From Isoetes taiwanensis (Eukaryota; Streptophyta; Lycopodiopsida; Isoetales; Isoetaceae), in contig JAJEKV010000011.1 of the NCBI GenBank assembly GCA_021234155.1, forward strand, positions 23,198,416 through 23,262,415: 64,000 nt of DNA. Direction: 5' to 3'. The notes beneath the pieces were generated by a model, which was given only the letters and a program-made list of their open reading frames with translations, was not told where the DNA came from and ran no database searches. This document shows, piece by piece, positions 12,061-23,726 of this stretch (within the stretch, counting starts at the first letter, position 1; each line of letters starts with the position of its first letter). A program made the position numbers and the translations under genes.

Positions 12061-12232
12061 CAGAGAATTCTGAAGAGGAAGAGGAGGAGAATTCTGAGGA
12101 ATCCGAGGAAGAGGAGGATGAAGAGGAAGAGGAGGATGAAGAGGAAGAGGAGGAGGAAGAGGAAGAGGAAGAGGAAGAGGAAGAGGAAGAGGAAGAGGAA
12201 GAGGAAGAGGAAGAGGAGGAAAAACAACTCAT
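12060..12232 (+). repeat. GAA/GAG purine microsatellite (poly-Glu if translated)
   Basis: An almost pure GAGGAA-type tract runs for about 170 bp, starting exactly where the reversed GC-rich repeat ends (after TAGCTCATGTCAGAGAATTC). The plus strand would translate to a run of Glu with a few Asp and Ser; the minus strand gives poly-Ser. With no supporting exon context it is best read as a microsatellite. Confidence 0.85.
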
Positions 12233-13172
12233 TTTTTAGAGCTGCTACGAAGACCGCCCGACCAAAAGGCAAAGGAGGAGGAAATTGGAGGAGAGCGTTT
12301 GGAGTGAGCCCGAATCTGAACCTGAAAGCCCCCGAAAGCACTGGCCTTATGGCCTTTATTGTAAAATATTTTGTTTATATATGAAGTTTATTGTCTCTAG
12401 CACTTTGTTCTTTGTTTTTCATTTTTTTTCTCTATGAAATGTTCTTTTTGTCTATCAAATAAGTTTTTTTTGTCTCATCTACTTTGTTCTTTGATTATCT
12501 CACTTACTTTGTTGTCATCTACTTTGTTCTTTGTTTTGTCTCACATTTTGTTTTTTCCATCATGTAAAGAATGAATTCATTTGATGTTCTTACTTCTATT
12601 ATCCATGCAGGTGACAAAACATTGAATTCTTGTACAGTCCATTCAAATTCTGCTTGAATGTAACAGTGCTCTAGCTCAAAACACTAAGCACTTTAATTAG
12701 TTTCAGCAGTGCTTGTGAGTAAGCACTGGTTAACACGAGCACTTATGCAATAAACAGCTAGCTTTAAACAGTTATATAGCATAACAGTAAGCATTGCACC
12801 TTAACTGCATGACAGTAAGCACTTGATGACATTAACACTTCTGCTAGCGTTAAGCAACTACATACTTAGTAACTATCAATCGCGATAACAAGATAGCGAT
12901 TCGCCATTAAGACTTCGTGCACTGCACTAGCACTTGCAAGCAATTTTTTTTTAAGCACTTGATAAGTTTTAAGCACCCCTTGCAGTCAGCATTGAACTAG
13001 ATATAAACAATATAGCAAAAACTTATAGACAAGTCTGCATTGAACTATATAAACAATATAACAAAAACATTCTTAAATTAATATAAGATAAAGATGGTAC
13101 ATGAAAAGTGTAGGATTCCTTGGTCTAAATAAATAACAATCAGGCCAATAATCATAAATGTCTCAGGCTTAA
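12233..13172. other. Noncoding stretch with T-rich and TAAGCACTT-type repeats
   Basis: At 12380-12560 a T-rich region repeats CATCTACTTTGTTCTTTG-like units. At about 12611 a degenerate version of the GC-rich element's start (GTGACAAAACATTGAATTC) appears. From 12680 to 12980 the motif TAAGCACTT recurs at irregular spacing. No coding sequence is seen. Confidence 0.5.
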
Positions 13173-13670
13173 TCACAGTAATGGAGGATAACAATCTTCA
13201 TCACCATAAACCTTCTTCAATTCCTCATTCACAAGGGTGCACAACTGCAATTGTTTTCCAGAAAGTCTTTCCAAGCAAAACTTTATAATCTTTCTATCTG
13301 TCATAGGCCAGGGCATGCAATTGTGTGTGTTCTTCACCAGTAACTTCATTTTTTCCTCAGTCTTGGCCTGCAGTATTTCTTCTATCTTTGGGGTGAGTAC
13401 TGTTAGCACTTCATCACCGACATCCATCTTGAATGCAGGTACTAGCAGAAGTTTCCAGGGGCTGCTAAGGTAAGACTTGTATAATGAATCATCAAGAAGC
13501 AAAGTCTTACCTTTGAATCTTGGGTATGACTCATATATTTTCCCAAGTGGCTTCATCATGACTGGACAACCAGGTTTTTTAGGGTGGGGAAAACTGGTCT
13601 TCACACATTTTTCCTGTCCCCATACAAATAGAAAACTGTCCCTCAAATCTGGACTTGTCAAACTTGTCAA
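13173..13670 (-). pseudogene. FCP1/SCP-like (HAD-family) phosphatase, C-terminal fragment
   Basis: The minus-strand frame carries the end of a CTD-phosphatase-like domain: FLFVWGQEKCVKTSF, then KPLGKIYESYPRFKGKTLLL and DDSLYKSYLSSPWKLLLVP. The LLLDDSLYK block is the last catalytic motif of the HAD phosphatases that remove phosphate from RNA polymerase II or related proteins. The N-terminal DxDxT nucleophile motif is missing. The readable homology starts next to a three-fold ACTTGTCAA repeat and a piece of the GC-rich element at about 13676. The C-terminus is uninterrupted to a TGA at 13173. It could be a fragment carried by mobile DNA or the last exon of a truncated gene; I see no other exon in the window. 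Confidence 0.6.
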
Positions 13671-13675
13671 ACTTG

Positions 13676-13918
13676 TCCGGGGAACTTGTCAAACTGCGGA
13701 GCGTCCTAAGGTCGGCCTTGTATAAACCGCAGTGTTTTGTCGTTCGGGCACGGGGAGGCTCCAGAATGGCAAATCGACTTTGCCAAGTCGTCCGGAATGG
13801 CGAAATTACCATAGGGAGCAAGTTACAAGGACGGTTTTGGAAAAGAAAGAAACACTCACGCCCTACAAGACAGTATCCGGCATCCACATCCTAGGCCAAT
13901 TGACTTTGGCGCTTCTTG
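13676..13918 (+). mobile_element. GC-rich repeat element, short fragment
   Basis: This piece repeats the end of the left half (CCGGGGAACTTGTCAAACTG to GGCATCCACATCCTAGG) and the first bases of the right half (TTTGGCGCTTCTTG). It lies between the phosphatase fragment and the LINE, which starts right after it. Confidence 0.7.
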
Positions 13919-13919
13919 A

Positions 13920-15265
13920 CTATTGTTTTGCATTGCGTACAACGCCTTCCAACCTGCGATCACCCGAAGGCGAATGGATGCATCCCAATACATTGAGGAC
14001 GGAAATTCCACCCCCAGGTACTTGTGACCTCTACCATCTGCCCCTGATAAGTGAGCGCCGGAGGTGCTGGATGACGTGAGGAGGATATGAGGACCACCTT
14101 AGTCTTGGCCAGGTTGACACGCATGTCCGCCGCCGGCGTAATGTTTCCGTGGCATCTAGGTGTGCCCGCATGCCCTCCGTGTATGGGCCAAGAGGTCCAC
14201 ATCATCCGCATAGATGAGCTGCCGGATGACCTGGTGCAAGAGCTGTATACCGTCCCCCCCATTGGCAGCAAGCCAGACTTCCAACTAGTCAATGTAAAGC
14301 CCAAAGAGTGTGGGTGAGAGAGGACAACCTTGCCTAACTCCAATGCTACCGGCAAATGACTGTCCTTCCAGTTGCATGCGGCTGTCATGCCTGGTATTAC
14401 CGATCAATACACCTGCTTCTCGCAGATCCATAGGGAGCCCCGTGATGGTGCAATCTCGCCCACAACTTTTCCCGGTAATCGTGGTCGAAAAGCTTTTGCA
14501 AAGTCCACAAAACAGCAAAGATGAGTCCCCCCGACGGTTCCTCCGTGCGTCGACCCGACCCCCCGAAAGTGTGAAGATATGATCAATGGTCGAATGCTCC
14601 GGCCGGAAGCCCGCCTGGGTAAGTGCCCCGACTTTCGCCCTCCTGCCCATCCGTTACCTCGCCGCTCGAGAATGCTCAAGCAAGCATGCCTTTGGCAAAC
14701 ACTAAGTCGACCATGATGGTTCGGTAATTGGTCGGGCAAAGGTGGATCCCCTCGCCTTGTAGATCGGAACAACCCCTCGCCAGGGTCCATGACCGAAAAC
14801 CCTCTTCAGTACCACTGAACAAAGGTCAAGTGGGGCCCGAGCACCATGGGCTGTCCTGCCCACTTGAGCAACTCCGCTTGCAGGTCGTCTAAATCCGCTG
14901 CCTTCCCATTAGCCAGGCGCTGCAGCCCCTCTTCGACATCTTCTTCTGTGATCACCAGCGGTGGGCCATGTTGCGGGGGCACATCTGTCCGTGTTCCCAG
15001 GGGATCATAAAGCTGTTGTAGGTACTGCTCCCATTGCACCGTTGTGATGTTCCCCGTAGGCTGTGCTGGCCTGCAGAGTACCCTTTGCCAGAAAGTTCTC
15101 GGGTGGGCGTCTAGTAGGCCGAACATTTCTCCTTGGTGCCTTGCCAGGTACCTTGCCTTTGTTTCCTTGAGGAAGGCACGGTAATGGCTGGTGGCCTGAG
15201 CCGCAAGCTATGGCTTCCGGCAAAGGCCTGGCCGCCTCCACAGGAGCTGCCGCCGCCTTCCTACA
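13920..15265 (-). pseudogene. LINE ORF2 reverse transcriptase fragment
   Basis: On the minus strand the order is: FWQRVLCRP, QWEQYLQQLYDPLG, EEGLQRLANGKAADLDDLQA, then AGFRPEHSTIDHIFTLSG, GVRQGCPLSPTLFGLYID, a YADDVDLLAH-like active-site block readable near 14,200, and finally GWKALYAMQNN-like sequence at the left end. These are the conserved fingers, palm and post-palm regions of a non-LTR reverse transcriptase. Several frameshifts separate them. The endonuclease domain and 3' tail are not present. A second copy with the same start block lies on the plus strand at 59.8 kb. GC content is higher than the surroundings. It is an inactive, 5'- and 3'-truncated copy. Confidence 0.85.
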
Positions 15266-18200
15266 AAAATAGGAAAAAAAATACAGAAAGAAAGAATAAT
15301 GCTCCTATTTGGAATCCACCATGCCAGCATTAGCAAACTACGTATTTTCATACGAATACGCCAAAATACCTTAGACAATCTTATGTAATAAATGTATGTT
15401 TTCTAATTTCGGACACATTATGGCTCTATGTAATATCTACAACGAAATCCTTACATTGTATTCCTAAGAAGGGCTTTTAGTGAACTCAAATATTTGCTGG
15501 GAAAAGTTAATGTACTAGATATGAAATATATGCTCAGTGTTGCTGCACATAGGTGTGACGAGCTTGCCGAGTTGACCCTCTTGGCAACTCGGGATCTTGT
15601 CAAAACTTGCAAAATGACTAGATCTAGGTTGGTATAAACTTTACAAAAAAGCAATAGTATTGGTGAAGAATTGAATCACAACTCTTGGCAACTCGGGATC
15701 TTGTCAAAACTTGCAAATGACTAGATCTAGGTTGGTATAAACTTTACAAAAAAGCAATAGTATTGGTGAAGAATTGAATCTTCCTTTGCAGTTGAAATCG
15801 GAACCATTCTTATGAATTCAACATAAATCTAGAAGAATTATAACATCTATAATACAAGTACAATATCAAGCTGAGCAATTCAAACATAACTTTTAGCTCT
15901 AGATCTCAGCCATGATCCTGGCTACATTGCTACCATCAACTTGACCACTGCCTTCCAGATTCACTACACATGCATTCAATGGTGTTAGTCCTCGTGACTA
16001 GTGGGGATCCCATAGCTGCTGCTGCATACATGGAAACACTCTGGAATCTTGGATACAAAGTCAAAAGCACAAGCAAACAAAAGATTCTAGGTGAGTACAG
16101 TACCAGACAATGACAACATAATCCAAGGAAATACCAAACTCTAAGCAACAAAAGCAAAGAACATAGCCAGAATAACAAAACATCATAAACATAGCTCCGG
16201 GACAATGAGAAGCTCAGCCAGCCTACATGCAGGCCCTGTTAGCAGAGAAATGCCTAGCCAGCTCACATTCCGAGCCCCGTTGGCGGAGTTGATGGGGTAA
16301 ACCCTCATATATGCATACCCTTCCCAGCCCTCTGGTGTTGGAGGACCTCTTACCATGGAGTTACAAGAGTTGACATAGCATCCTGATCAGGAAAACTATG
16401 CCCGGTGTCACAGAGCACAAGAATACCACAGAGAATCACATATGAACATGAGCATGTAGTTCAGCAGCAAGGAAAAGCCTATTAGGGCAGAAAAAACCTA
16501 GCGAGTATTTTTTTTTTTTTTTTTTTTTTAATATATATGTATTTTTTTTAATTTTAATCCCAAGCATCTAACATAAGATGCGTCAGATGCGGTACGATGC
16601 GTTTAGCATCTATCAGGACGTTAGATGCGAGCATCTATCGAACTATGGCCGGAGCAACCTAGGCCACCGAACCTAGAAGTCCGACCCCGGAGATTCCAAT
16701 AGACATAATTAAATACCAAGACAACAGTGGAACAATGCAAAGACCATGACATGTGTTGTTCATTAGAATGTTTACTATACATGTGCCTAGATTATACTAC
16801 TGGTGATGTTGCCCATACAACCTGCCCAAGTTGAAGTAGCTAGGTTACTGGCGAAGATGATGATCGCAATCCAAACACGTCGAGGAAGCCATAAGACTAA
16901 CTATCATTGATGTAGCGACGACAAGGAAAGATACTACCAATCCACACAATGCAAACCTTACCTCAGAACCATTCTCCCATGAGGAAAACCTATTAGCTAT
17001 GATGCCTTTGATAAAATATAGTGCAACAATTTAGAAATTTACAGTGTACACCTAAAATAGCAGTGCTCCACGCCATAGCCTCATCTAGACACCCCATATG
17101 CCTCATATAGCTCTTGTTGCCCAACTTCTCATGATCTCCAAGGTTTCACCATTTATTTATCTCTAACCATTGTTAACTAAGGTTTTTAATATTCCAATTA
17201 AAAACCCACTTTCCATAGCTAAGGAATTGAGACATACAAGTAATGTAGAATCCCAAAATCGAACACTTCCTGCTTAAAAATCCCTAAGGTCTCACGACTG
17301 TAACTGCATCTAGCCTTTGCCACCTGATCTCTAGGCTAACCCCGTCTCCAGGAGTAACCCTGTACAATTATCCTAGCTAGCTATAATTATTTATCTCCAT
17401 TAGTTCAAGTTCCTTAGTTAAAACAACTCCTTTAATTCATAATCGGCTTCCTATTAAGATACACTGAACCCCAAGCCTCATAAGATACAATCTGTCTTCA
17501 TACATCAGATTAAGGGCGCTAAACCAATGTTTGCATCTCGACACCTCTTCCAAATCTTTCTAACTTCTTCTTTTGTTATAAGACTAGGAACTAAGTTAAT
17601 ACTAATAAGAATTGAACACAAAAGCATAGAACATGATAACAAGACAAAACCTCTAACCCAACAAAAGAGGCTTTTTCTAGCACTGATTTGGCTGATCTAG
17701 AGAAGCTAATGGCAAATCAGCCATTCCAAAGCTCAAAACGATCCTACATACTCAATTAGATATGTTTCCTTGCTTCTTTGACAGTTTGGACTCTCCCATA
17801 TAGCTCTTGATCATGTCCCAAAAACCCTTGATTCAGCCAAATCGGCCTTCCAAGAGTAATTTCAACCCATCTTTATGATGTTTTGGACAGATCTAGTCAT
17901 GCCCAAAATTTTCCATAAGGCCTTTGGGCTCCGATTCGAGTTTTCCCTTCCTACTTAACACTCACAGCAGACAATTAAATCAGACTCATGCCCATAACTC
18001 TAGATTTAGTGTACTCTTCCTGAGACAAAAACCACATTCTTGTTTCAATCCTACAGCTTTGATTTCATCATTTACCACAAGCATTCGATTCGAATCCATT
18101 AAATCCTACCAAATCTCAAAGGAGCACTGCTTAATTAATTGATTAACTCAGACATTAGAAAGCTTATTCAATCCAGATCGTGAATCACCTTTGATTACTT

Positions 18201-19490
18201 TGTAACCCCAAAGTCATCATCTACATCATGTTTAAACTCAATCCGCAGCCTATGAAATCTCAAATAGACTGAAACCCCACCTGATAAGAAGATTGATGCA
18301 CTCTTCAAGCTCTGGCCTTCTTAATATCTCCAAGCTCTTGCCTCCTCAGAGCTTTCTCCAGAGAATTCCTTCATGCATGGACCTCTGGACCTCTTGCAAT
18401 TGTTTGTGCCTCAAAAGATCGTCTTCTAGCTCCAAGAACTAAACTGCAGAAGAACATACATAGTGCAGTCAATTCTGACCCAACATCATAATTTCTGTCA
18501 TAACTTCCTTATACGGATGAGTTTCGGCCTGATCAGATAATCCAGAGAGCATACTTGAAGATCTTTTCAGCAAAAGAAAAATCAATTGAAAAGAATCTCG
18601 GATCGCCGAGATATGGCGCTTCAAAGTTCGGGCTTTAAAATTGCCTAGAATTGCTCCCTGCCTTCATGCTCTGCAACAATCCTTTCTCCAAAAGAGACAA
18701 AACTCTGGACTCATGTTGCATACATGCCATATATGTATATTCACGTATTTATGTACAACTATCTTGTACAATACTGGTCCCTAACTTCCCAGGACCGTTA
18801 CAATAGGTAGGGGTAGATGTTTACATTGGGGTAATATAAGACCGATTCTATAGAGTTGATACCCTATGGATCCTTATCAAAGTAGATTTTACAGAAGGGA
18901 CACTAGAAATGATGAATAAACATGTAGTTCTCATTGTCGATAGCCTATGGTGACGACCTATTGGAAGGAATAATTTTCAGGAGCTGAAAATTTCATGAAG
19001 AAATTTTCTAGTGGCGCTTGCTGATTGCACAGGTCGCATTGGGAGCTTGATAATTTGATGTGCATCATCTGGCGGCATTGCTCATCATCATCTAACAGAA
19101 ATTGATAGGAGATTTCGGCTTTAAAAAAACAATTGATTGGGGCCAAAATTTTAGTCGATTGGGTTGCTGTTCTCATTGTTGATAGCCTATGGTGATGGCC
19201 TATTGTATGAAGAAAGTCAATTGGGACATTTTTTCACTTTGGATGCTGGGGTCTTTCGATTGGCGGTAGCTTGGAGCAGGTTAGTAGCCCACCGTAAAGG
19301 GGGACCAAGTGACGTTCGCTCAACAATATGTAAACATTGGCTTCGTAGAGACGCCAAGGGCGGCCATCTACTCGAAGGAAGGCGCTGGCATTCAAAGGCA
19401 TTTTTGTGTTATTTCTATTGAAGCTCTGATTCTTTGTGTTGAATGGTTCTACCTGGTATATCTGAGCTGGTACGGAGACCATAGGAAGGG
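15266..19490. other. Long noncoding stretch
   Basis: No gene or clear mobile-element domain is recognised across about 4.2 kb of AT-rich sequence. It holds a ~100-bp tandem duplication (15578-15780), a long T run (about 16508-16530), a cluster of GATGC-containing short repeats (16565-16640) and a direct repeat of TTCTCATTG-GATAGCCTATGG near 18930 and 19170. Part of it may be an unrecognised retrotransposon remnant. Confidence 0.4.
15578..15780. repeat. ~100-bp tandem duplication
   Basis: CTCTTGGCAACTCGGGATC starts both copies (15578-15677 and 15682-15780); they run to GAAGAATTGAATC and differ by one A. Confidence 0.9.
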
Positions 19491-19495
19491 GTAAG

Positions 19496-20136
19496 TGATA
19501 CGGTTTAATGCCGGCCAGGGGGAGTGGCTCGGGTTCATGCATCGGAAAACCACATATCTCTAAGGCTTGTAATTTCCCTTATGTACATAGGGTCTTGGTT
19601 TGATAGTCTAAATTAGCCTAGAGCTTAAAACCATTGGCATTGTTAACTTTAAATGTTAAAGGGTGGCTGATAACGGGTCGCGAACCCGTTACAACAGAAA
19701 CCACGCGAAATTATATCAGAGTCAGCCGGATCTGTGCAAAAAGGGTCTGATCTATTCTGTAAAAGGTCGAGCCAGGGATATTTCTGGCCGATCTTTAGTT
19801 TATTGAGATTCTTCTACCTTTAAAATAGATATTTGCGGCCAATAAAGGACTGTCCGGAAATAGCTTGTTCCAGCCTATAAAATAACGGATTTCATTCAAT
19901 CCAAGGGAGTAGATCAGCTGTAAGCCTAGAGTGAACCTTCTGCCCGTCATAGTGATCCCTGTCTGAGTCTGCCTTCTGAGATTTGAAGTTCTGAATGCTT
20001 TGCTTATAACAGGATAACGACTTCCTGTTGAAAGTCCGAGTCCGGTTGGGTGGTTAATTTTCTTCTAAAGATTGAAGATTTGATTTGATTGATTGTTTCT
20101 GTAGCTTTCAGTATTGTAGAATCGTTTGTTGTATCA
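19496..20136 (+). repeat. Left LTR of the gypsy element
   Basis: The LTR starts TGATACGGTTTAATGCCGGC and ends TTGTTGTATCA, giving the 6-bp inverted ends TGATAC/GTATCA. The sequence CAGCCTATAAAATAACGG near 19,870 is a likely TATA-type promoter. It matches the right LTR closely over its full length. Confidence 0.95.
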
Positions 20137-20139
20137 AGT

Positions 20140-20152
20140 TGGTATCAGAGCC
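20140..20152 (+). promoter_or_regulatory. Primer-binding site (initiator-Met tRNA)
   Basis: TGGTATCAGAGCC, three bases after the left LTR, is the standard complement of the 3' end of plant initiator methionine tRNA, the primer for minus-strand DNA synthesis in most plant gypsy and copia elements. Confidence 0.9.
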
Positions 20153-20175
20153 AGTCCGCTCTTGAACCTGTGACG

Positions 20176-21849
20176 ATGGCACACCGTTTCAATATCTCTG
20201 AAGAGCAATACCAGTAGGCGTTAAGAACTGCTGATTTTATCACTACCCAGATAGCATTGCTACAGCCTACATCCCAAGAGGATTACCAGTATAAGCTAGA
20301 GCAGATTGCTCTACTCTATGGTTTCTTACTCAGTAACGCTCAAGCACCTCCATTACCCAGAGATCCTCCACCTGCTCATCCACCACCACCTCAAAATCCA
20401 CCACCAGAGACTGTTAACCCAGAGCCTCTGATAACTACTGAACCTGATACTCCAACTAAAAAGGAAAAGGCTCCTAAATGGTTGGAAAAAGTTGATCTGC
20501 CATACTTTACTGGGGGAGTATCTGTTAAGCCAATGCAAGTAATAAGTTTCCTGGGGATTTGGTAAAAATTCTTTGAGAGAGTTAACGCGACCGAACAAGA
20601 GAAACTGCAAGCCATGGATACCTATTTAGATGAACAAGCTCAAGTTTGGTGGCAAGGCCGCAGATTGATGCAGCCTGAAGTTAACTCATGGGCAGTTTTT
20701 CGTAGTGCATTTGAAGCCCATTACCTGCCTGCAAACTATTACAGGATATTGCAAAAAGAATGGGATCTTGTTAAACAGGATGATGGTGAAATAGTGTCTG
20801 AGTATTACATGAAATTTAGTCATCTAGGTTCACAAGTTAGAAACCTGGGTGAACACGAACTTTTAAGAAAGTTTGTGAATGGGTTAAGGGAGGACATATT
20901 TGCAGAGTTAGATCTTATTGAACCAGTCAACATGGAAGATGCAATTAAGAAAGCAGGAGCTGCGGAACGAAAGTTGAACCCCAAGGCTCGTAAGTTAGTT
21001 ATATGGGAAGGAGCGCCTTCCCGTGAACAAAAAAGACCAAAGCGTGAAAAATTTGAAAATAGAAGAGATAAGAAAAATAAAAGGGGCCGTGAAGAGCGTA
21101 AGACCAGGTTTAATGGGAGGAATGGAAAACGCTCTAGTAATGGACAGAAGGCCAAGCAGGAACAGAGTAAAGGGCCTAAGACTGGATGTTATAATTGTGG
21201 AGGTCCACATTACCAATCCAACTGCCCAAAGAATACGGCCCGGGTAGATAAAAATACAAAGAAAGTACAGTTTAAAGAGCCGTCGCCTAAGGAAAGGCAA
21301 GTTGCTCAATCTCACCATGTGGAAGATAGACCAGAAACTTCCAGGGAAGGAGAGGAAAGAAATAAAGGAAAGCTTGCAGCCATTGAACAAGAAAAAGGGA
21401 GACTGCAAATTGCATACCTAAAGAATTTGTCAGAAGACGATACAGGGCCTTCGGAAACATGGTTGTTTAAGATGAAAGGTTCAGTAAAAGGTCAAGACGT
21501 GACCATTTTACTTGATGATGGTTCAACACATGACTTTATCTCGCAGGACTTGGTGTATAAATTAGGATTACCTGTCTGTGATTTGCAAACAAAAATCACA
21601 GTTGTACAAGGTTTGAAAGGTCCTAGGAATCAGTGTGATAAATATGTGGTAGCTCCTATCCAAATAGGGCAGTATTCAGAAGAAAGAGTTTTGATTGTAG
21701 CTCCACTAGGAACTATGGATGTGATATTAGGAATTGGATGGCGAGAACAGTTTGATGCCCGACCTAATTACCGGGAAAAGACAGTAACTATAACAATTGA
21801 AGGGCAATCTTTGAAGCTGTGTACAGACAGATTCCACATCTCAAGCTGA
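20176..21849 (+). pseudogene. Gag and protease region of the gypsy element
   Basis: A single reading frame from an ATG at 20176 is interrupted by TAG at 20215 and TAA at 20563, then runs open from 20566 to TGA at 21847. Order of features: a Pro-rich segment, the retrotransposon gag domain (AQVWWQGRRLM, AVFRSAFEAHYLP, KFVNGLREDIF), a basic Lys/Arg-rich region, the CCHC zinc knuckle CYNCGGPHYQSNCP that binds RNA, and an aspartic protease with LLDDGSTHDFIS. The usual active site is D-S/T-G; here it reads D-D-G, which may itself be inactivating. Gag would form the particle and the protease would cut the polyprotein. Confidence 0.9.
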
Positions 21850-23726
21850 ACCCCTACTGACATACTCTGAACCCACTCTGAAGCTAAGAAGTTAATACAG
21901 GGTGAAGCTGAATCATACTTTATTTACTTGAGAAACTCTGATCCGCCATCACAAGTGCCTCCCGAGTTGTATAGCTTTCTTAGACAATTTGACGATCTCT
22001 TCAAGGATGAGGAAACTTTAGATTTACCTCCTCATCGTCCAGAAGATCATGCTATACAATTGCAAGAGAACGCCAAACCTCCAAATAGGGCACCTTACCG
22101 AGTCAGTCATTTTGAAAAGTTAGAGCTTGAAAAACAGATAGCAGAGATGTTAGAACGACAGCTAATACGGCCAAGATGTTCACCTTTTGGCGCACCCGTC
22201 ATCCTAATCAAAAAGAAAGATAAGGGATATAGGATGTGCGTGGATTACATGGCTCTCAATAAGCTGACTGTTAAAGATAAATTTCCAGTACCCAGGGCTG
22301 ACGATCTATTTGATGAATTACGAGGTGCCTGCATATTTAGCAAAATTGATTTGAAATCAGGATATCACCAAATTCGAATAAAGGAAGAAGACATTGGCAA
22401 GACAGCATTTAGAACAACTTTTGGTCACTATGAGTTTCCGTAATGCCTTTTGGTCTGACCAATGCCCCGGCAACTTTCTGCCGCCTCATGGGGAGAGTTT
22501 TAGCACCCGTACTAGGAAAAAGTGTTGTAGTCTTCTTTGATGATATGCTTATTTATAGCAGAACTATGGAAGAACATAAGCAGCACCTTCAACAGGTTTT
22601 TGATCTTTCGAGGCAAAATAAGTTGTTTGTTAATGAGTCCAAAAGCAGGTTCTTTATGCAAGAAGTTGGATACTTGGGCCATATTATATCCAAGGAAGGC
22701 ATACAGATGGATCCCGAAAAGATTAGGGTTATCAATGACTGACCTCGACCTGAAAATCTCAAAGATTTACGTTCTTTTGTACAGTTATGCAGTTACTATC
22801 GAAGATTTGTGAAGGATTTTGCAAAAATTACCCTTCCTCTTAGTAAGTTTTTAAAAAAGGATATACCCTTTATTTGGAATCCGGAAGCCGAGGAAGCTTT
22901 CCGAATTCTAAGGAAGAATATGGCATCTGAACCGGTATTAGTGCTACCTGACTGGAATAAACCTTTTACAGTTTGTTCGGATGCAAGTGGAAATGCTATT
23001 GGTGCAGTACTGATGCAAGATGGACATCCATTAGCTTATGTCAGCCGAATGCTCAAACCCTTAGAGCAAAAGTATAGTACATATGAAAAGGAATTGATTG
23101 CCTTAGTTCATGCGCTCAAGAAGTGGAGACATTATCTTATGGGATCCAAGTTTGTGGCTCGTTTTGACCAGCAAAGTTTGAAGCATATACAAACGCAGGA
23201 TATTATCAATGCGCGGCAATTGAAGCTCATTGACACTATAAAAGATTTTGAAGGGATGCAGCTTGAATATAAGCCTGGGAAGGAGAACCAGGTTGCAGAT
23301 GCATTGAGTAGGATAAATATTCAAGCTATATCTGTAGCAGAATTTGTGGATCTGGAACCAATGCAAAAAGAATATATGAACGACCCCTCCTTTGCTACTC
23401 CGTATGCACAGGTACAAAAGGATGGAAGAGATCCCTTGGCAGAGTACAGAATTTATAATGGATTATTATTCTATCAAAATCGTACTTGTGTTACACAAGC
23501 ATATAGGTTGAAGGTTATACAGGAATATCATGAACCTCCGTACTCTGGACATAGAGGAATTCAAGCTACTTTGGCAACTGTTAAACGACGTTTTTTTTGG
23601 CCAAAACTTGAAAGAGATGTAAGAAAGTATGTTGAAGCATGCCTTATTTGCCAACAAATAAAAGCTTCTACAGGTAAGACTGTCGGATTATTACAACCTT
23701 TGCCTATTCCAGAAAAAACCCTGTAA
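21850..23726 (+). pseudogene. Reverse transcriptase, RNase H and integrase N-terminus of the gypsy element
   Basis: The gag-protease frame continues after stops at 21847 and 21868. Reverse transcriptase blocks follow: [33 protein letters not shown], then [12 protein letters not shown] and the catalytic [10 protein letters not shown] one-base loss near 22440 shifts the frame between the second and third blocks, and TGA at 22740 replaces an expected Trp codon. RNase H is seen as FTVCSDASGNAIGAVLMQ, STYEKELIAL and ADALSR. The integrase HHCC zinc finger is readable (HRGIQATLATVKRRF followed by CLICQQIK). The frame ends in TAA at 23724. The polymerase palm residues are intact but the gene is not. 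Confidence 0.9.

Noticed and set aside
11564-12232. 222-codon minus-strand poly-Ser frame
   Set aside because: It is the complement of the same microsatellite running into the repeat.
12057-12239. Acidic poly-Glu protein
   Set aside because: It is a GAA/GAG microsatellite at a repeat boundary with no exon context.
20995-21408. 137-codon minus-strand frame in the gypsy gag
   Set aside because: Shadow of the gag coding sequence on the other strand.
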